Positions 14,687 to 21,298 of a stretch of 21,298 bases of DNA are shown here, piece after piece. Origin of the DNA: DATFMP01 sp041477795 (GTDB lineage Bacteria; SAR324; JACQKK01); NCBI GenBank assembly GCA_041477795.1, contig JBGOUY010000034.1, positions 1 to 21,298 of the forward strand, read 5' to 3'. Every line of letters begins with the position of its first letter. Positions within the stretch are counted from its first letter, which is position 1. Position numbers and translations under genes: made by a program. The notes below the pieces were generated by a model, which did not search any database, had not been told where the DNA came from, and saw only the letters and a list, made by a program, of their open reading frames with translations.

Positions 14687-16570
14687 TCAGTAGCCGGCGG
14701 CCTCGCCCTCGCGGCGCGGGTCGACCCCGGCTTCCAGGCGTCCGTCGGGGCTCCAGCGGATGCCGTGCAGGCCGCTGGCCTGGGCCTGGATCTCCACGCG
14801 GTGCCCCAGGCGCCGCAGCGCCGCGAGCAGCGGCGTGTCCGCCAGTCCGGGCTCCAGGAACGTGCGCGGGCCGCCCACCGTGTGGTGCGGCGCCTCGATG
14901 GCGTCCTGCAGCGCCATGCCGTCGTCCAGCACGCGCAGCAGCACCTCGGCCACGAACTGGATGATGCGCGAGCCGCCCGGTGAGCCGATGGAGAGCGCCG
15001 GCTTGCCGTCCTTGAGCGCCAGCGTGGGCGCCATGCTGCTGCGCGGCCGCTTGCCGGGCGCCACGGCGTTGGCGCGCGGGCGGCCGTCCTCGTCGAGCGG
15101 CTGCGCCTCGAAGTCCGTCAGCTCGTTGTTGAGCAGGAAGCCCCAGCCCGGCACGACGATGCCGCTGCCGAAGGCCTGCTCGATGGTGACCGTCATGGCG
15201 ATGACGTTGCCCTGCGCATCGGCCACGGTGAGGTGGGTCGTGGAGCGCGCTTCGGTGTCCGCCGGGCCGGCGCGGCCCTGCCTGGGTGCGGGCTCAGGGG
15301 CGGGCGCGGCACCGGGGGGCGTGCCCGCCTCCACGGGCTGGAGCGGCCCGTCCCAGTCCAGCGCGGCGGCGCGCGCGGCCGCGTAGCCTTTGTCCAGCAG
15401 CCCGGCCGTGGGCACCGGCACGAAGTCCGGGTCGCCCAGGTAGCGTCCACGGTCCGCATAGGCCACCCGCGCCGCCTGCACGAAGCGGTGCACGCCCGGG
15501 GGCGACAGCCAGCCTTCCGTGGGGCGCGGCCGCGTCTCCAGCAGGTTCAGCAGCTCGAACACCGTGGTGGCGCCAGAGCTGGGCGGACCCATGCCGACCA
15601 GGGTGAAGCCGCGATAGGTCGAGCGCACGGGCGGCCGCAGCAGGGCGCGGTAGCTCGCCAGGTCTGCGGCGCTCAGGGCGCCCGGCGCCACGGGCGACTC
15701 GCGCACGGCCGCCACCAGCGCCGCGCCGATGGGCCCGCGGTAGAAGGCGTCCGGCCCGTGCGCGGCCAGCTCGCGGAAGGCGCGCGCCAGCTCCGGCTGG
15801 CGCAGCAGCGCGCCTTCAGGCAGCGTCTCGCCCGCGTGCTCCGGCCGCGCATCGAAGAACACCGCCCGCGTGGCGGGGAACGGCGCCAGTCGCTCGCGCT
15901 GCCCGGCCAGGGCGGCCGCCAGGCGCGGCGAGACGGCGAAGCCCTGCTCCGCCAGCGCGATGGCCGGCTGCAGCGTGTCGGCCAGGGAGCGCGTGCCGAA
16001 GCGCTCCAGCGCCAGCGCCAGCATCGCCACCAGCCCCGGCACGCCCACGGCGCGCCCGCCCGTGATGCGCTCGGGATAGAAGCGCAGCGGCTTGCCATCC
16101 GGGCCCAGGAACAGCCCGGGCGTCACGGCGGCGGGCGCGCTCTCGCGTCCGTCCAGGGTCACCACTTCGCCGTTCTCAGTGCGGCCGTCCTTGGCGCGGT
16201 AGAGCACCGCGAAGCCGCCCCCGCCCAGCCCGGAGGACTGCGGCTCGACCACGCCCAGCACGAACGCGGCCGTCACCGCGGCGTCCACGGCATTGCCGCC
16301 GCTGCGCAGCATATCCACGGCCGCGTGCGTGGCGTGCGGGTTGGCCGTGACGGCCAGGGCATGGGCGGCGCTGACGCGTTCGACCGTGCGCGGCGGGCCG
16401 CCGGCCTCGGGGTCGGCGGCGCTCTGCGCGGCCGTCTGTGCGGTGGACTGCGCGGCAGTCTGTTCGGCAGTCTGTGCGGTGGCGCCCGCCGTCCACAGCA
16501 GGGCCGCAACGAGCAGCGCGCAGGCGGGCAAGGCCGTGCGGCGGATGGAACGCGGTGGAAGGGCGGGCAT
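14687..16570 (-). CDS. ggt: Gamma-glutamyltransferase (periplasmic proenzyme)
   Basis: 627 residues from ATG at 16570 (GAGG 5 bases upstream). A signal peptide (about 1-32, TALPACALLVAALLWTAGATA) sends it to the periplasm. Residues 31-53 are an unusual four-residue repeat. The large subunit follows (NPHATHAAVDMLRSGGNAVDAAV, QSSGLGGGGF). The autoprocessing and catalytic threonine is T444 in STTHLTVADAQGN, which starts the small subunit; GSPGGSRI near 525 helps form the oxyanion and glutamate site. The enzyme cleaves or transfers gamma-glutamyl groups, for example from glutathione. A Pro/Ala-rich insert just before T444 (about 415-435) is longer than in E. coli, as I recall it. It is 40 bases downstream of an SDR gene on the same strand and probably shares its transcript. 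Confidence 0.93.
   Translation of the reverse strand: MPALPPRSIRRTALPACALLVAALLWTAGATAQTAEQTAAQSTAQTAAQSAADPEAGGPPRTVERVSAAHALAVTANPHATHAAVDMLRSGGNAVDAAVTAAFVLGVVEPQSSGLGGGGFAVLYRAKDGRTENGEVVTLDGRESAPAAVTPGLFLGPDGKPLRFYPERITGGRAVGVPGLVAMLALALERFGTRSLADTLQPAIALAEQGFAVSPRLAAALAGQRERLAPFPATRAVFFDARPEHAGETLPEGALLRQPELARAFRELAAHGPDAFYRGPIGAALVAAVRESPVAPGALSAADLASYRALLRPPVRSTYRGFTLVGMGPPSSGATTVFELLNLLETRPRPTEGWLSPPGVHRFVQAARVAYADRGRYLGDPDFVPVPTAGLLDKGYAAARAAALDWDGPLQPVEAGTPPGAAPAPEPAPRQGRAGPADTEARSTTHLTVADAQGNVIAMTVTIEQAFGSGIVVPGWGFLLNNELTDFEAQPLDEDGRPRANAVAPGKRPRSSMAPTLALKDGKPALSIGSPGGSRIIQFVAEVLLRVLDDGMALQDAIEAPHHTVGGPRTFLEPGLADTPLLAALRRLGHRVEIQAQASGLHGIRWSPDGRLEAGVDPRREGEAAGY
16412..16480 (-). 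repeat. 12-base in-frame repeat encoding TAxQ units in the gamma-glutamyltransferase
   Basis: The stretch encodes TAQ, TAEQ, TAAQ, STAQ, TAAQ and SAAD, a period of about four codons beginning at the predicted signal-peptidase site. The bases repeat imperfectly (GCAGTCTGT-like units on the plus strand). Changes in copy number would keep the frame and alter only the mature N-terminus. Confidence 0.6.
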
Positions 16571-16610
16571 GCGGCCTCGGATGCGGGGCGGCCGGATCGC
16601 CGCGCCAGCG

Positions 16611-17369
16611 CTACTTGAGGACGTAGCCGCCATCCACCAGCAGCGTCTGGCCAGTGGTGAAGGCGGCATCGTCCGAAGCCAGGAAGGCCACGGCATTGGC
16701 CGTGTCCTCGGGCCGGGCCGTGCGCTTGAGCGGCGTGTTGGCGAAGAAGCGCGCGGCGTATTCGGGCGTCACGTGGGCCATCAGGTCCGTCTCCGTGTAG
16801 GCGGGCGCCACGCCGTTGACGCGGATGGTGGGCGCCCACAGCTTGGCGAGCGCCTTGGTGAGGTTGTTCACCGCGGCCTTGGAGGCGCCGTAGGGAAGCG
16901 AGGCGGGATCGCCCAGGAAGCTGAAGCGCGAGGAGACGTTGACGATCACGCCCGGGTCGGTCTGGCTCTTGCGGGGCAGCATGTGCGCTGCCGCCGCCCG
17001 CGCGCAGAGGAAGACCCCGCGCACGTTGACCGCGAAGGTCTCGTCCCAGTGCGCCACGCTGATGGCGGCGAGGGGCTCCTCGATCTCGATGCCGGCGTTG
17101 TTCACCCACACGTCGAGGGTGCCGAAGGCACGCTCCGCCGCGGCCAGCATGGCGGCCACGCTCGCTTCGTCGCGCACGTCCCCGGCGAAGACCTCCGCCC
17201 GGCCGCCCGCGGCGCGCACCTGCTCCGCGGCGGCCTGCGCGGCCGCCTCGTTGACGCGATAGTTGATGCCCACCCGCGCGCCCTCGGCCGCCAGGCGCAG
17301 GGCGATGGCGCGCCCGATGCCGCGGCTGGCGCCGGTGATGAACGCGGTCTTGCCGGTGAAGCGCTGCAT
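16611..17369 (-). CDS. Short-chain dehydrogenase/reductase, FabG-like
   Basis: 252 residues. Classical SDR motifs: TGASRGIG (12-19), NNAG (90-93), S147 in VNVSSRFSF, Y160 and K164 in YGASK, then the common C-terminal LLVDGGYVLK. It resembles 3-oxoacyl-ACP reductase or glucose-dehydrogenase-like SDRs, but fatty-acid neighbours are absent, so FabG itself is not claimed. No strong ribosome binding site precedes the ATG. It is first in a minus-strand run with gamma-glutamyltransferase, amidase and the small unknown gene. It is only distantly related to the SDR at 10563. Confidence 0.9.
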   Translation of the reverse strand: MQRFTGKTAFITGASRGIGRAIALRLAAEGARVGINYRVNEAAAQAAAEQVRAAGGRAEVFAGDVRDEASVAAMLAAAERAFGTLDVWVNNAGIEIEEPLAAISVAHWDETFAVNVRGVFLCARAAAAHMLPRKSQTDPGVIVNVSSRFSFLGDPASLPYGASKAAVNNLTKALAKLWAPTIRVNGVAPAYTETDLMAHVTPEYAARFFANTPLKRTARPEDTANAVAFLASDDAAFTTGQTLLVDGGYVLK

Positions 17370-17521
17370 GCGTCGGGTCCGAAGGAGGTCAGGAACGCCC
17401 GTGGCGCGCGGCCGGGGCGCGGTCCCGTCCGCGGCGAATCGTTAGCGGCTTGCGCAGCCGCAGGAGCGGTGCCGCCTCCCGGAGACTCCTGGTCGGACAG
17501 AGCCCGGCCGAACGTGAACGC
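17370..17521. other. Intergenic gap with small hairpins
   Basis: GCGGCT and AGCCGC (about 17445-17461) can pair around TGCGC; a CAGGAG/CTCCTG pair lies just beyond. Either could end transcription from the gene at 17522, but there is no T-run. Confidence 0.25.
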
Positions 17522-18439
17522 TCAGAAGCTGAACACATAGCCCAGCACGATATTGGTGTACTCGAACAGGTGCAGCGTATCCTCGATCTTGCGGCCGTTC
17601 GCGCTGTAGGAGGACTTGCCCGCCCCCCAGCTTGCATACAAGGGCCCGTATACGGCAAACGAGATGTTCTTCACGCGGATTTCAACCTCGATGGGGATGA
17701 CAGGCAGCGGCTTGAGGCCGTTGTCCGCGATGGTGGCATGCACGTCTTGCCAGGTGCCGCTGGCTACTGAATAGAAGGCATAGTCCATCTCGCCATGGAA
17801 CCGGACGAATCCCGCCCCGAGGCCGGAGCCGAAGCGAAGCGCCCACGGGATCGCCGAGCTGTCCTGGATCAACCAGACGTTGACCAGAGCGGCCCCATAC
17901 AGGTAGTCGCCATGAATCGTTCCATGGGCGGCGCCTGTCGTCGTCTGGAGCATCGTCTGATGCGCGCTGAACGTCCCGTAGGCGGCGGTGCCGTTAATCG
18001 TCACGAACGTGACCGCCCCCGAAGCCAGGGTCTGCTCCAGGTAGCGCTCGGACGCCTTCGCCGCCGTGCTGTAGTGAATGCTGGGTGCGAACGCCCCGCT
18101 CTTGTACTCTTCGATCGGCTGCGTCGTATCGCTGGCGCTATAGATCTTCAGATCCGGTTGCGTATACGCGATTCCGACGATCAGCGACTGCCCGAGCAAT
18201 GCATCCCGGAACGGCTTGACCACCGGCTCCGCGACCTGGCGCGCCTGATCCACCAGCGAAGGCGGGGCGCTGGGGGTCTCCGTTGCCTCTGCGCGAATGG
18301 AGGGAGGTCGATCGTCAAGCGGCTGGAAGAGCAGGTCTTGCTGTGCCCGCCCTGAAACTTCCAGGCTCAGCAGGACGACGGCTGCCGCGATGCCGAGCCG
18401 CACGGCCCCTGGAGTTCGACTGCCAATTTGAAGAAGCAT
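17522..18439 (-). CDS. Exported orphan protein, probably an outer-membrane beta-barrel
   Basis: 305 residues from ATG at 18439. Residues 1-33 form a signal peptide (VRLGIAAAVVLLSLEVSGRA, cleavage near RAQ). From about residue 85 the chain alternates polar and hydrophobic residues in strand-like runs (QSLIVGIAYTQPDLKIYSA, GDYLYGAALVNVWLIQD, WALRFGSGLGAGFVRF, NIVLGYVFSF) and ends in an aromatic F, the usual C-terminal signature of Bam-inserted barrels. I recognise no family. GC is close to 60%, clearly lower than its neighbours, suggesting acquisition. Its start is 11 bases from a MITE-like element, so its promoter would have to lie inside that element. No clear ribosome binding site is seen. 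Confidence 0.6.
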   Translation of the reverse strand: MLLQIGSRTPGAVRLGIAAAVVLLSLEVSGRAQQDLLFQPLDDRPPSIRAEATETPSAPPSLVDQARQVAEPVVKPFRDALLGQSLIVGIAYTQPDLKIYSASDTTQPIEEYKSGAFAPSIHYSTAAKASERYLEQTLASGAVTFVTINGTAAYGTFSAHQTMLQTTTGAAHGTIHGDYLYGAALVNVWLIQDSSAIPWALRFGSGLGAGFVRFHGEMDYAFYSVASGTWQDVHATIADNGLKPLPVIPIEVEIRVKNISFAVYGPLYASWGAGKSSYSANGRKIEDTLHLFEYTNIVLGYVFSF

Positions 18440-18449
18440 CGGCCGTGCC

Positions 18450-18657
18450 TAGGCTCTGTCTGAGAGAACGCGTGATGACGCCGCGCCCTTCGAGACGTCC
18501 TGCTGCGCAGGACTCCTCAGGAACGCGGCTTTGGCTAATGCATGGAAATGAACGAACCCCGCGTTGCTGAGGAGCGCGCGAAGCGAGCGTCTCGCCGCGC
18601 GCGAATGCCGACGGAGACTACAATTCGCACACAAGTCCAACTCTCAGGCAGAGCCTA
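18450..18657. mobile_element. MITE-like element of 208 bp with 17-bp terminal inverted repeats
   Basis: The left end TAGGCTCTGTCTGAGAG (18450-18466) and the right end CTCTCAGGCAGAGCCTA (18641-18657) are inverted repeats with one mismatch. Inside, CTCCTCAGGAACGCGG (about 18508-18523) and CCGCGTTGCTGAGGAG (about 18560-18575) form a second inverted pair with one mismatch. No transposase is encoded; a 63-codon frame inside (18449-18640, minus) is not convincing. The repeat tips end in TA, consistent with a TA target as for IS630/mariner-like elements, but this is inference. The right tip supplies the stop codon of the dehydrogenase at 18655. Confidence 0.65.
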
Positions 18658-19749
18658 ATACTTCCACGCCGCGCCGGTGGCCACGGTGCCGGCCTGGAGC
18701 AGCGCGCCCGGCACGCCGTAGCGCTCCATCTCCGCCTGCAGCTTGAGCACGGTGGTCTCGGCCAGCGGCACGCCGGTGGCGCGGCGCTGGACCTCGGCGC
18801 GCGCTTCCTTTTCGCCCGGGAAGAGCACCTCGCCGCCCGGCGCCAACCGCGCGGACTTGAGGTAGGCGATCAGGCGCTCCAACTCCGCCTTGAAGTCCGG
18901 CAGCGCGCGGAAGGCCGTCACGTTGAGCACGATCATCAGCGAGCAGTTGTTGAAGAGCGGCTTTTCCTCCTTGCCCACGAAGCCCCCGCCGGTGAGCAGC
19001 CCGCCCAGCACCTCCATCATGAAGTTGAGCAGGTAGCCCTTGTAGCCCTGCTCGCCGCCCAGCGGCAGGATCGCCCCGCCCGCGTAGAGGTCGTCCGGGT
19101 CGGTGCTGGGCCGGCCCTCCTTGTCGATGAGGATGTTCGGCGGGGTGGGCACGTGGGCATCGGAGAACACGCGGAACTTGCCCTCCGCATAGGCGCTGGA
19201 GGCGAAATCGAGCACCACCGGGTCGGGCCGGTCCGTGGGAAAGGCCACGGCCATGGGATTGGTGGACATGCGCCGCTCGGCCCCGCCGAAGGGCGCCACG
19301 AGCCGGGAAAAGCCGCCCGTGGAGGTGAACACCATGCCCACCATGCCCGCCGCGCTGGCCATCGTGGCGTAGTCGGCCAGGCGCCCGATGTGCGTCAGGT
19401 CCGTGACGCCCACGGCCGCCAGCATGTGCTCGCGCGCGCGCTGCACGGCCACCTGCATGGCCTCCGTGGCGATGACCTGGCCGAAGCCGCGCTGGCCGCT
19501 GAGCACGGCCGTGGAGCCGTTGTCGCGCAGGAAGGTCACCTGCCGCCCCAGCCGGATCACGCCCTCGCGCACCCAGTCCATGTAGCGCGGCACGCGGATG
19601 ATGCCGTGGGAATCGTGCCCGGTGAGGTTGCTCTTGAGCAGGCGCTGCGCCACCAGGGCCGCTTCCGGCTCGGGCGAGCCGGCGCCGCGGAAGACGTCGT
19701 GGGCCACCTGCTGCAGGTGCTCGTAGGGGAACAGGTAGACGGTGTCCAT
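18655..19749 (-). CDS. Malate/L-lactate dehydrogenase family (Ldh2) NAD(P)-dependent oxidoreductase
   Basis: 364 residues; the ATG at 19749 is the natural family start (MDTVYLFPYEHL). Ldh2 landmarks are present: LTGHDSHGIIRVPRY (42-56), LTHIGRLADYA with H120 at the active site, MSTNPMAVAFPTDRPDPVVLDFA and PLGGEQGYKGYLL. The family reduces 2-oxoacids such as malate, lactate, ureidoglycolate or 2,3-diketogulonate with NAD(P)H; the substrate cannot be read here. The length is normal. The last codons read AWKY-TAG, and that TAG is the outer tip of the MITE's right repeat, so the extreme C-terminus may have been set by the insertion. GGAGG lies 16 bases upstream of the start, farther than usual. 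Confidence 0.9.
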   Translation of the reverse strand: MDTVYLFPYEHLQQVAHDVFRGAGSPEPEAALVAQRLLKSNLTGHDSHGIIRVPRYMDWVREGVIRLGRQVTFLRDNGSTAVLSGQRGFGQVIATEAMQVAVQRAREHMLAAVGVTDLTHIGRLADYATMASAAGMVGMVFTSTGGFSRLVAPFGGAERRMSTNPMAVAFPTDRPDPVVLDFASSAYAEGKFRVFSDAHVPTPPNILIDKEGRPSTDPDDLYAGGAILPLGGEQGYKGYLLNFMMEVLGGLLTGGGFVGKEEKPLFNNCSLMIVLNVTAFRALPDFKAELERLIAYLKSARLAPGGEVLFPGEKEARAEVQRRATGVPLAETTVLKLQAEMERYGVPGALLQAGTVATGAAWKY

Positions 19750-19925
19750 GGCGCTGCGGGATTGCCTCCGTGCGGGTGGGGGCCGACGTTGCGGAACGGC
19801 GCTGCGGACCTGCGCTGTGGAACGGCGCATCATCGGAAATCGCGCGCGCCGCGTCAATGGCGGGCGCGGGACGGCCGTCCCGCCGCGGGGCGGGCAAACC
19901 TCATCCCCGGTCTATACAGGGGGGG
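19750..19925. other. Upstream region of the Ldh2-family gene
   Basis: No coding frame or clear promoter was recognised. An eight-G tract begins near 19919, leading into the repeat cluster that follows. Confidence 0.3.
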
Positions 19926-20322
19926 GTTAGGGGGAGGCCCTGTTGCGGCGCTGCCGGATGCGGGGCGGGGTGCGGACGCCGTTGCAGTCGCCCCTCTCCA
20001 TGCAATGAGAGGGGCGGCCCGGCGCAAGCCGGGCGGGAGTGAGGCCGCCAGCGATGGCGACCCCTATCCCCAAACCCCTTTCCCCGCTGGGCAGGGAAAG
20101 GGGCTTCCGGTCAGCGTCAGGACGATTCGCCATGGCCCCTCTCCATCGTGAGCCCCGCTTGCGTGGCGAACCCACAGCACCGGGGAGAGGGGCAGCCCCG
20201 CAGGATGCGGAGCGGGGTGGGGCCGGCGATGGCGCGGCCGCAGCCATGCCCCCCGCGCTCCTTGCACCTGAAGCAGTTGCGCGGCCGCAGCCGCGCCCAT
20301 CCATCAGGGGGAGCGCGAGGGG
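19926..20322. repeat. Cluster of intergenic palindromes and direct repeats
   Basis: Perfect inverted repeats: GCCCCTCTC/GAGAGGGGC (19990-20015), GCCCGGC-GCAA-GCCGGGC (20017-20034), CCCCTTTCCC/GGGAAAGGGG (20075-20103) and GCCCCTCTCC/GGAGAGGGGC (20135-20193). GGATGCGGGGCGGGGTG (near 19956) recurs as GGATGCGGAGCGGGGTG (near 20203). GCGCGGCCGCAGCC occurs twice (20232-20245, 20279-20292). No reading frame here looks coding. It resembles the dispersed palindromic repeats found between genes in many high-GC bacteria. Confidence 0.7.
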
Positions 20323-20323
20323 G

Positions 20324-20353
20324 CCTGTCCTGAGCGCAGTCGAAGGGCTTGTC
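20324..20353. repeat. Short widespread-type intergenic motif
   Basis: CCTGTCCTGAGCGCAGTCGA followed by AGGG matches a motif I recall from intergenic regions of many bacterial genomes (TGTCCTGAGCGAAGTCGAAGGG). It directly follows the 3' end of the glycosyltransferase gene. Confidence 0.45.
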
Positions 20354-20368
20354 CCCCCGCAGGCTGGT

Positions 20369-21298
20369 CTATCGCTCTTGCAGCTTTTCCAGCACGGCGG
20401 CGAGGACGGTGTCGGGCGTGAGGGCGGCGAGGCAGGCCTGCTGCCAGGGGTGGGTGCAGCGGCCTTGGCCGGTGCGGGTGCAGGGGCGGCAGGGGAGCGG
20501 GCGTTGGAGCACGCGGCTGCCGGGGCGCACAGGAAAGTAGCCCAGCTCGGCCGTGGTGGGGCCGAACAGCACGACGGCGTCGCGCCCGACGGCCTCGGCG
20601 ATGTGGCTCATGCCCGTGTCGTTGCTGAGCATCAGGTCGCAGCGCTGGGCGAACCAGGCGGACTCCAGGTGCGTGGTGCGTCCGACGAGGTTCACGGCGC
20701 GCTCGCCCAGGCCCTCGGCGAGGGCCGCGGCGTCGGCATCGGCGGGGCCGCCGAAGATCACCGCGCCGCCGCCGGTGGCGGCCGCGTAGCGCTCGAGCAA
20801 AGTGCGGACGTGGGCGAGCGGCCAGCGCTTGAGCGGCCAGGCGGCCACGGGGGCCACGCCCAGCACGGGCCGCCCGGCGCGGCGCCAGCCCGACAGGCGG
20901 CGCAGCTCCGCGGCGAAGCGCGCCTGCAGCGCCGGGTGTGCGTCCAGCCCGCCCACGTGCAGCTCGGTGCCCAGGCCGTCGTCCTCGACCCCCCACAGGC
21001 GCAGGCCGGCGAGGAAGTCCTCCTCCTTGCCGCGCGCGCGGTCGTAGGTGTTCCAGCGCAGGCCCACCAGCAGCCAGCGTTGCAGCGTGCGCTTGCCGTA
21101 GGCCGTGCGCGGCGCGCGCAGCAGGGCCGTGAGCAGGCGCGAGCGCAGGGAGCGGTGCACGTCGGCGACCAGGTCGAAGCGCTCGCGGCGCAGCCGGGCC
21201 GCCAGGCGCAGCAGCCCGCGCAGCCCGGAGCGGCGCTCGAAGCCGATGGCGTGCGCCACGTGCGGGTTGTCGCGGATCAGCTCCAGGTGCGCCTCGGC
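20369..21298 (-). CDS. ADP-heptose:LPS heptosyltransferase-like glycosyltransferase, family 9 (5' end cut by window edge)
   Basis: 310 visible residues; the frame is still open at the right edge (AEAHLELIRDNPHVAHAIGF), so perhaps 40-50 N-terminal residues are missing. GT9 features: NPHVAHAIGFER, then FDLVADVHRSLRSRLLTALL in the N-terminal Rossmann half; the C-terminal half has VLGVAPVAAWPLKRWP, GGGAVIFGGPADAD, MLSNDTGMSHIAEAVG and VVLFGPTTAELGYFP, followed by the Cys cluster PCRPCTRTGQGRCTHPWQQACLAAL typical of WaaC/WaaF/RfaQ-like enzymes. These transfer heptose to the lipopolysaccharide core on the inner face of the inner membrane. Which heptosyltransferase it is cannot be decided. It supports a diderm host. 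Confidence 0.9.
   Translation of the reverse strand, partial: AEAHLELIRDNPHVAHAIGFERRSGLRGLLRLAARLRRERFDLVADVHRSLRSRLLTALLRAPRTAYGKRTLQRWLLVGLRWNTYDRARGKEEDFLAGLRLWGVEDDGLGTELHVGGLDAHPALQARFAAELRRLSGWRRAGRPVLGVAPVAAWPLKRWPLAHVRTLLERYAAATGGGAVIFGGPADADAAALAEGLGERAVNLVGRTTHLESAWFAQRCDLMLSNDTGMSHIAEAVGRDAVVLFGPTTAELGYFPVRPGSRVLQRPLPCRPCTRTGQGRCTHPWQQACLAALTPDTVLAAVLEKLQER

Noticed and set aside
15233..16618. Long plus-strand frame opposite gamma-glutamyltransferase
   Set aside because: A GC-skew shadow; all recognisable motifs are on the minus strand.
17493..17510. A second copy of the MITE terminal repeat (GGACAGAGCCC) at the other end of the orphan gene
   Set aside because: Only a core of about 7 bases matches; it is not convincing as an end of a larger composite element.
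18449..18640. 63-codon minus-strand frame inside the MITE-like element
   Set aside because: Too short, no family match, and it overlaps the inverted repeats; more likely incidental.
19927..20304. Short frames on both strands in the repeat cluster
   Set aside because: They translate palindromic repeats, have low-complexity composition and lack ribosome binding sites.
19926..20322. CRISPR array
   Set aside because: Repeats are unequal, mostly palindromic and not regularly spaced, and no cas genes are present.

Overview
This is a very GC-rich, densely coded window from a diderm (Gram-negative-type) bacterium. The diderm call rests on a lytic transglycosylase lipoprotein, an ADP-heptose-type glycosyltransferase of the lipopolysaccharide pathway, a second lipoprotein and a probable outer-membrane beta-barrel. 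A c-di-AMP riboswitch in front of a KimA-type potassium transporter points away from ordinary beta/gamma-proteobacteria and towards deltaproteobacterial or Myxococcota-like or deeper-branching high-GC lineages. I cannot name the organism from sequence alone.

Layout. (1) 1-4760, minus strand: a 902-residue UxaA-family protein that looks like two family modules fused in tandem, then two CsgG-like secreted proteins. The second of these runs off the left edge and passes in frame into an FKBP/Mip-type prolyl isomerase. (2) 4965-7278, plus strand: a consensus-like sigma-70 promoter, a ydaO/yuaA (c-di-AMP) riboswitch, a KimA-like K+ permease and a hairpin terminator. (3) 7289-9446, minus: an MltB-type lytic transglycosylase and a small R3H-domain protein. 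(4) 9706-12802, plus: a DnaC-like AAA+ ATPase with a cysteine-rich head, a short-chain dehydrogenase and an FG-GAP-repeat lipoprotein. Both junctions are ATGA overlaps, so this is a tight operon. (5) 12853-17369, minus: a second dehydrogenase, gamma-glutamyltransferase, amidase and a 111-residue unknown. (6) 17522-18657: a lower-GC orphan barrel-like protein next to a 208-bp MITE-like element. (7) 18655-19749, minus: an Ldh2-family dehydrogenase whose stop codon lies inside the MITE's terminal repeat. (8) 19926-20356: a cluster of intergenic palindromes and repeats. (9) 20369-21298, minus: a GT9 heptosyltransferase cut by the right edge.

The points most worth following are the CsgG-FKBP fusion with its abrupt GC step, the double UxaA protein whose characteristic cysteines are split between its halves, the riboswitch-KimA unit in a diderm, the R3H / DnaC-like divergent pair, and the MITE-like element bordering a foreign-looking gene. 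No rRNA, tRNA, CRISPR array, transposase or replication origin was seen.
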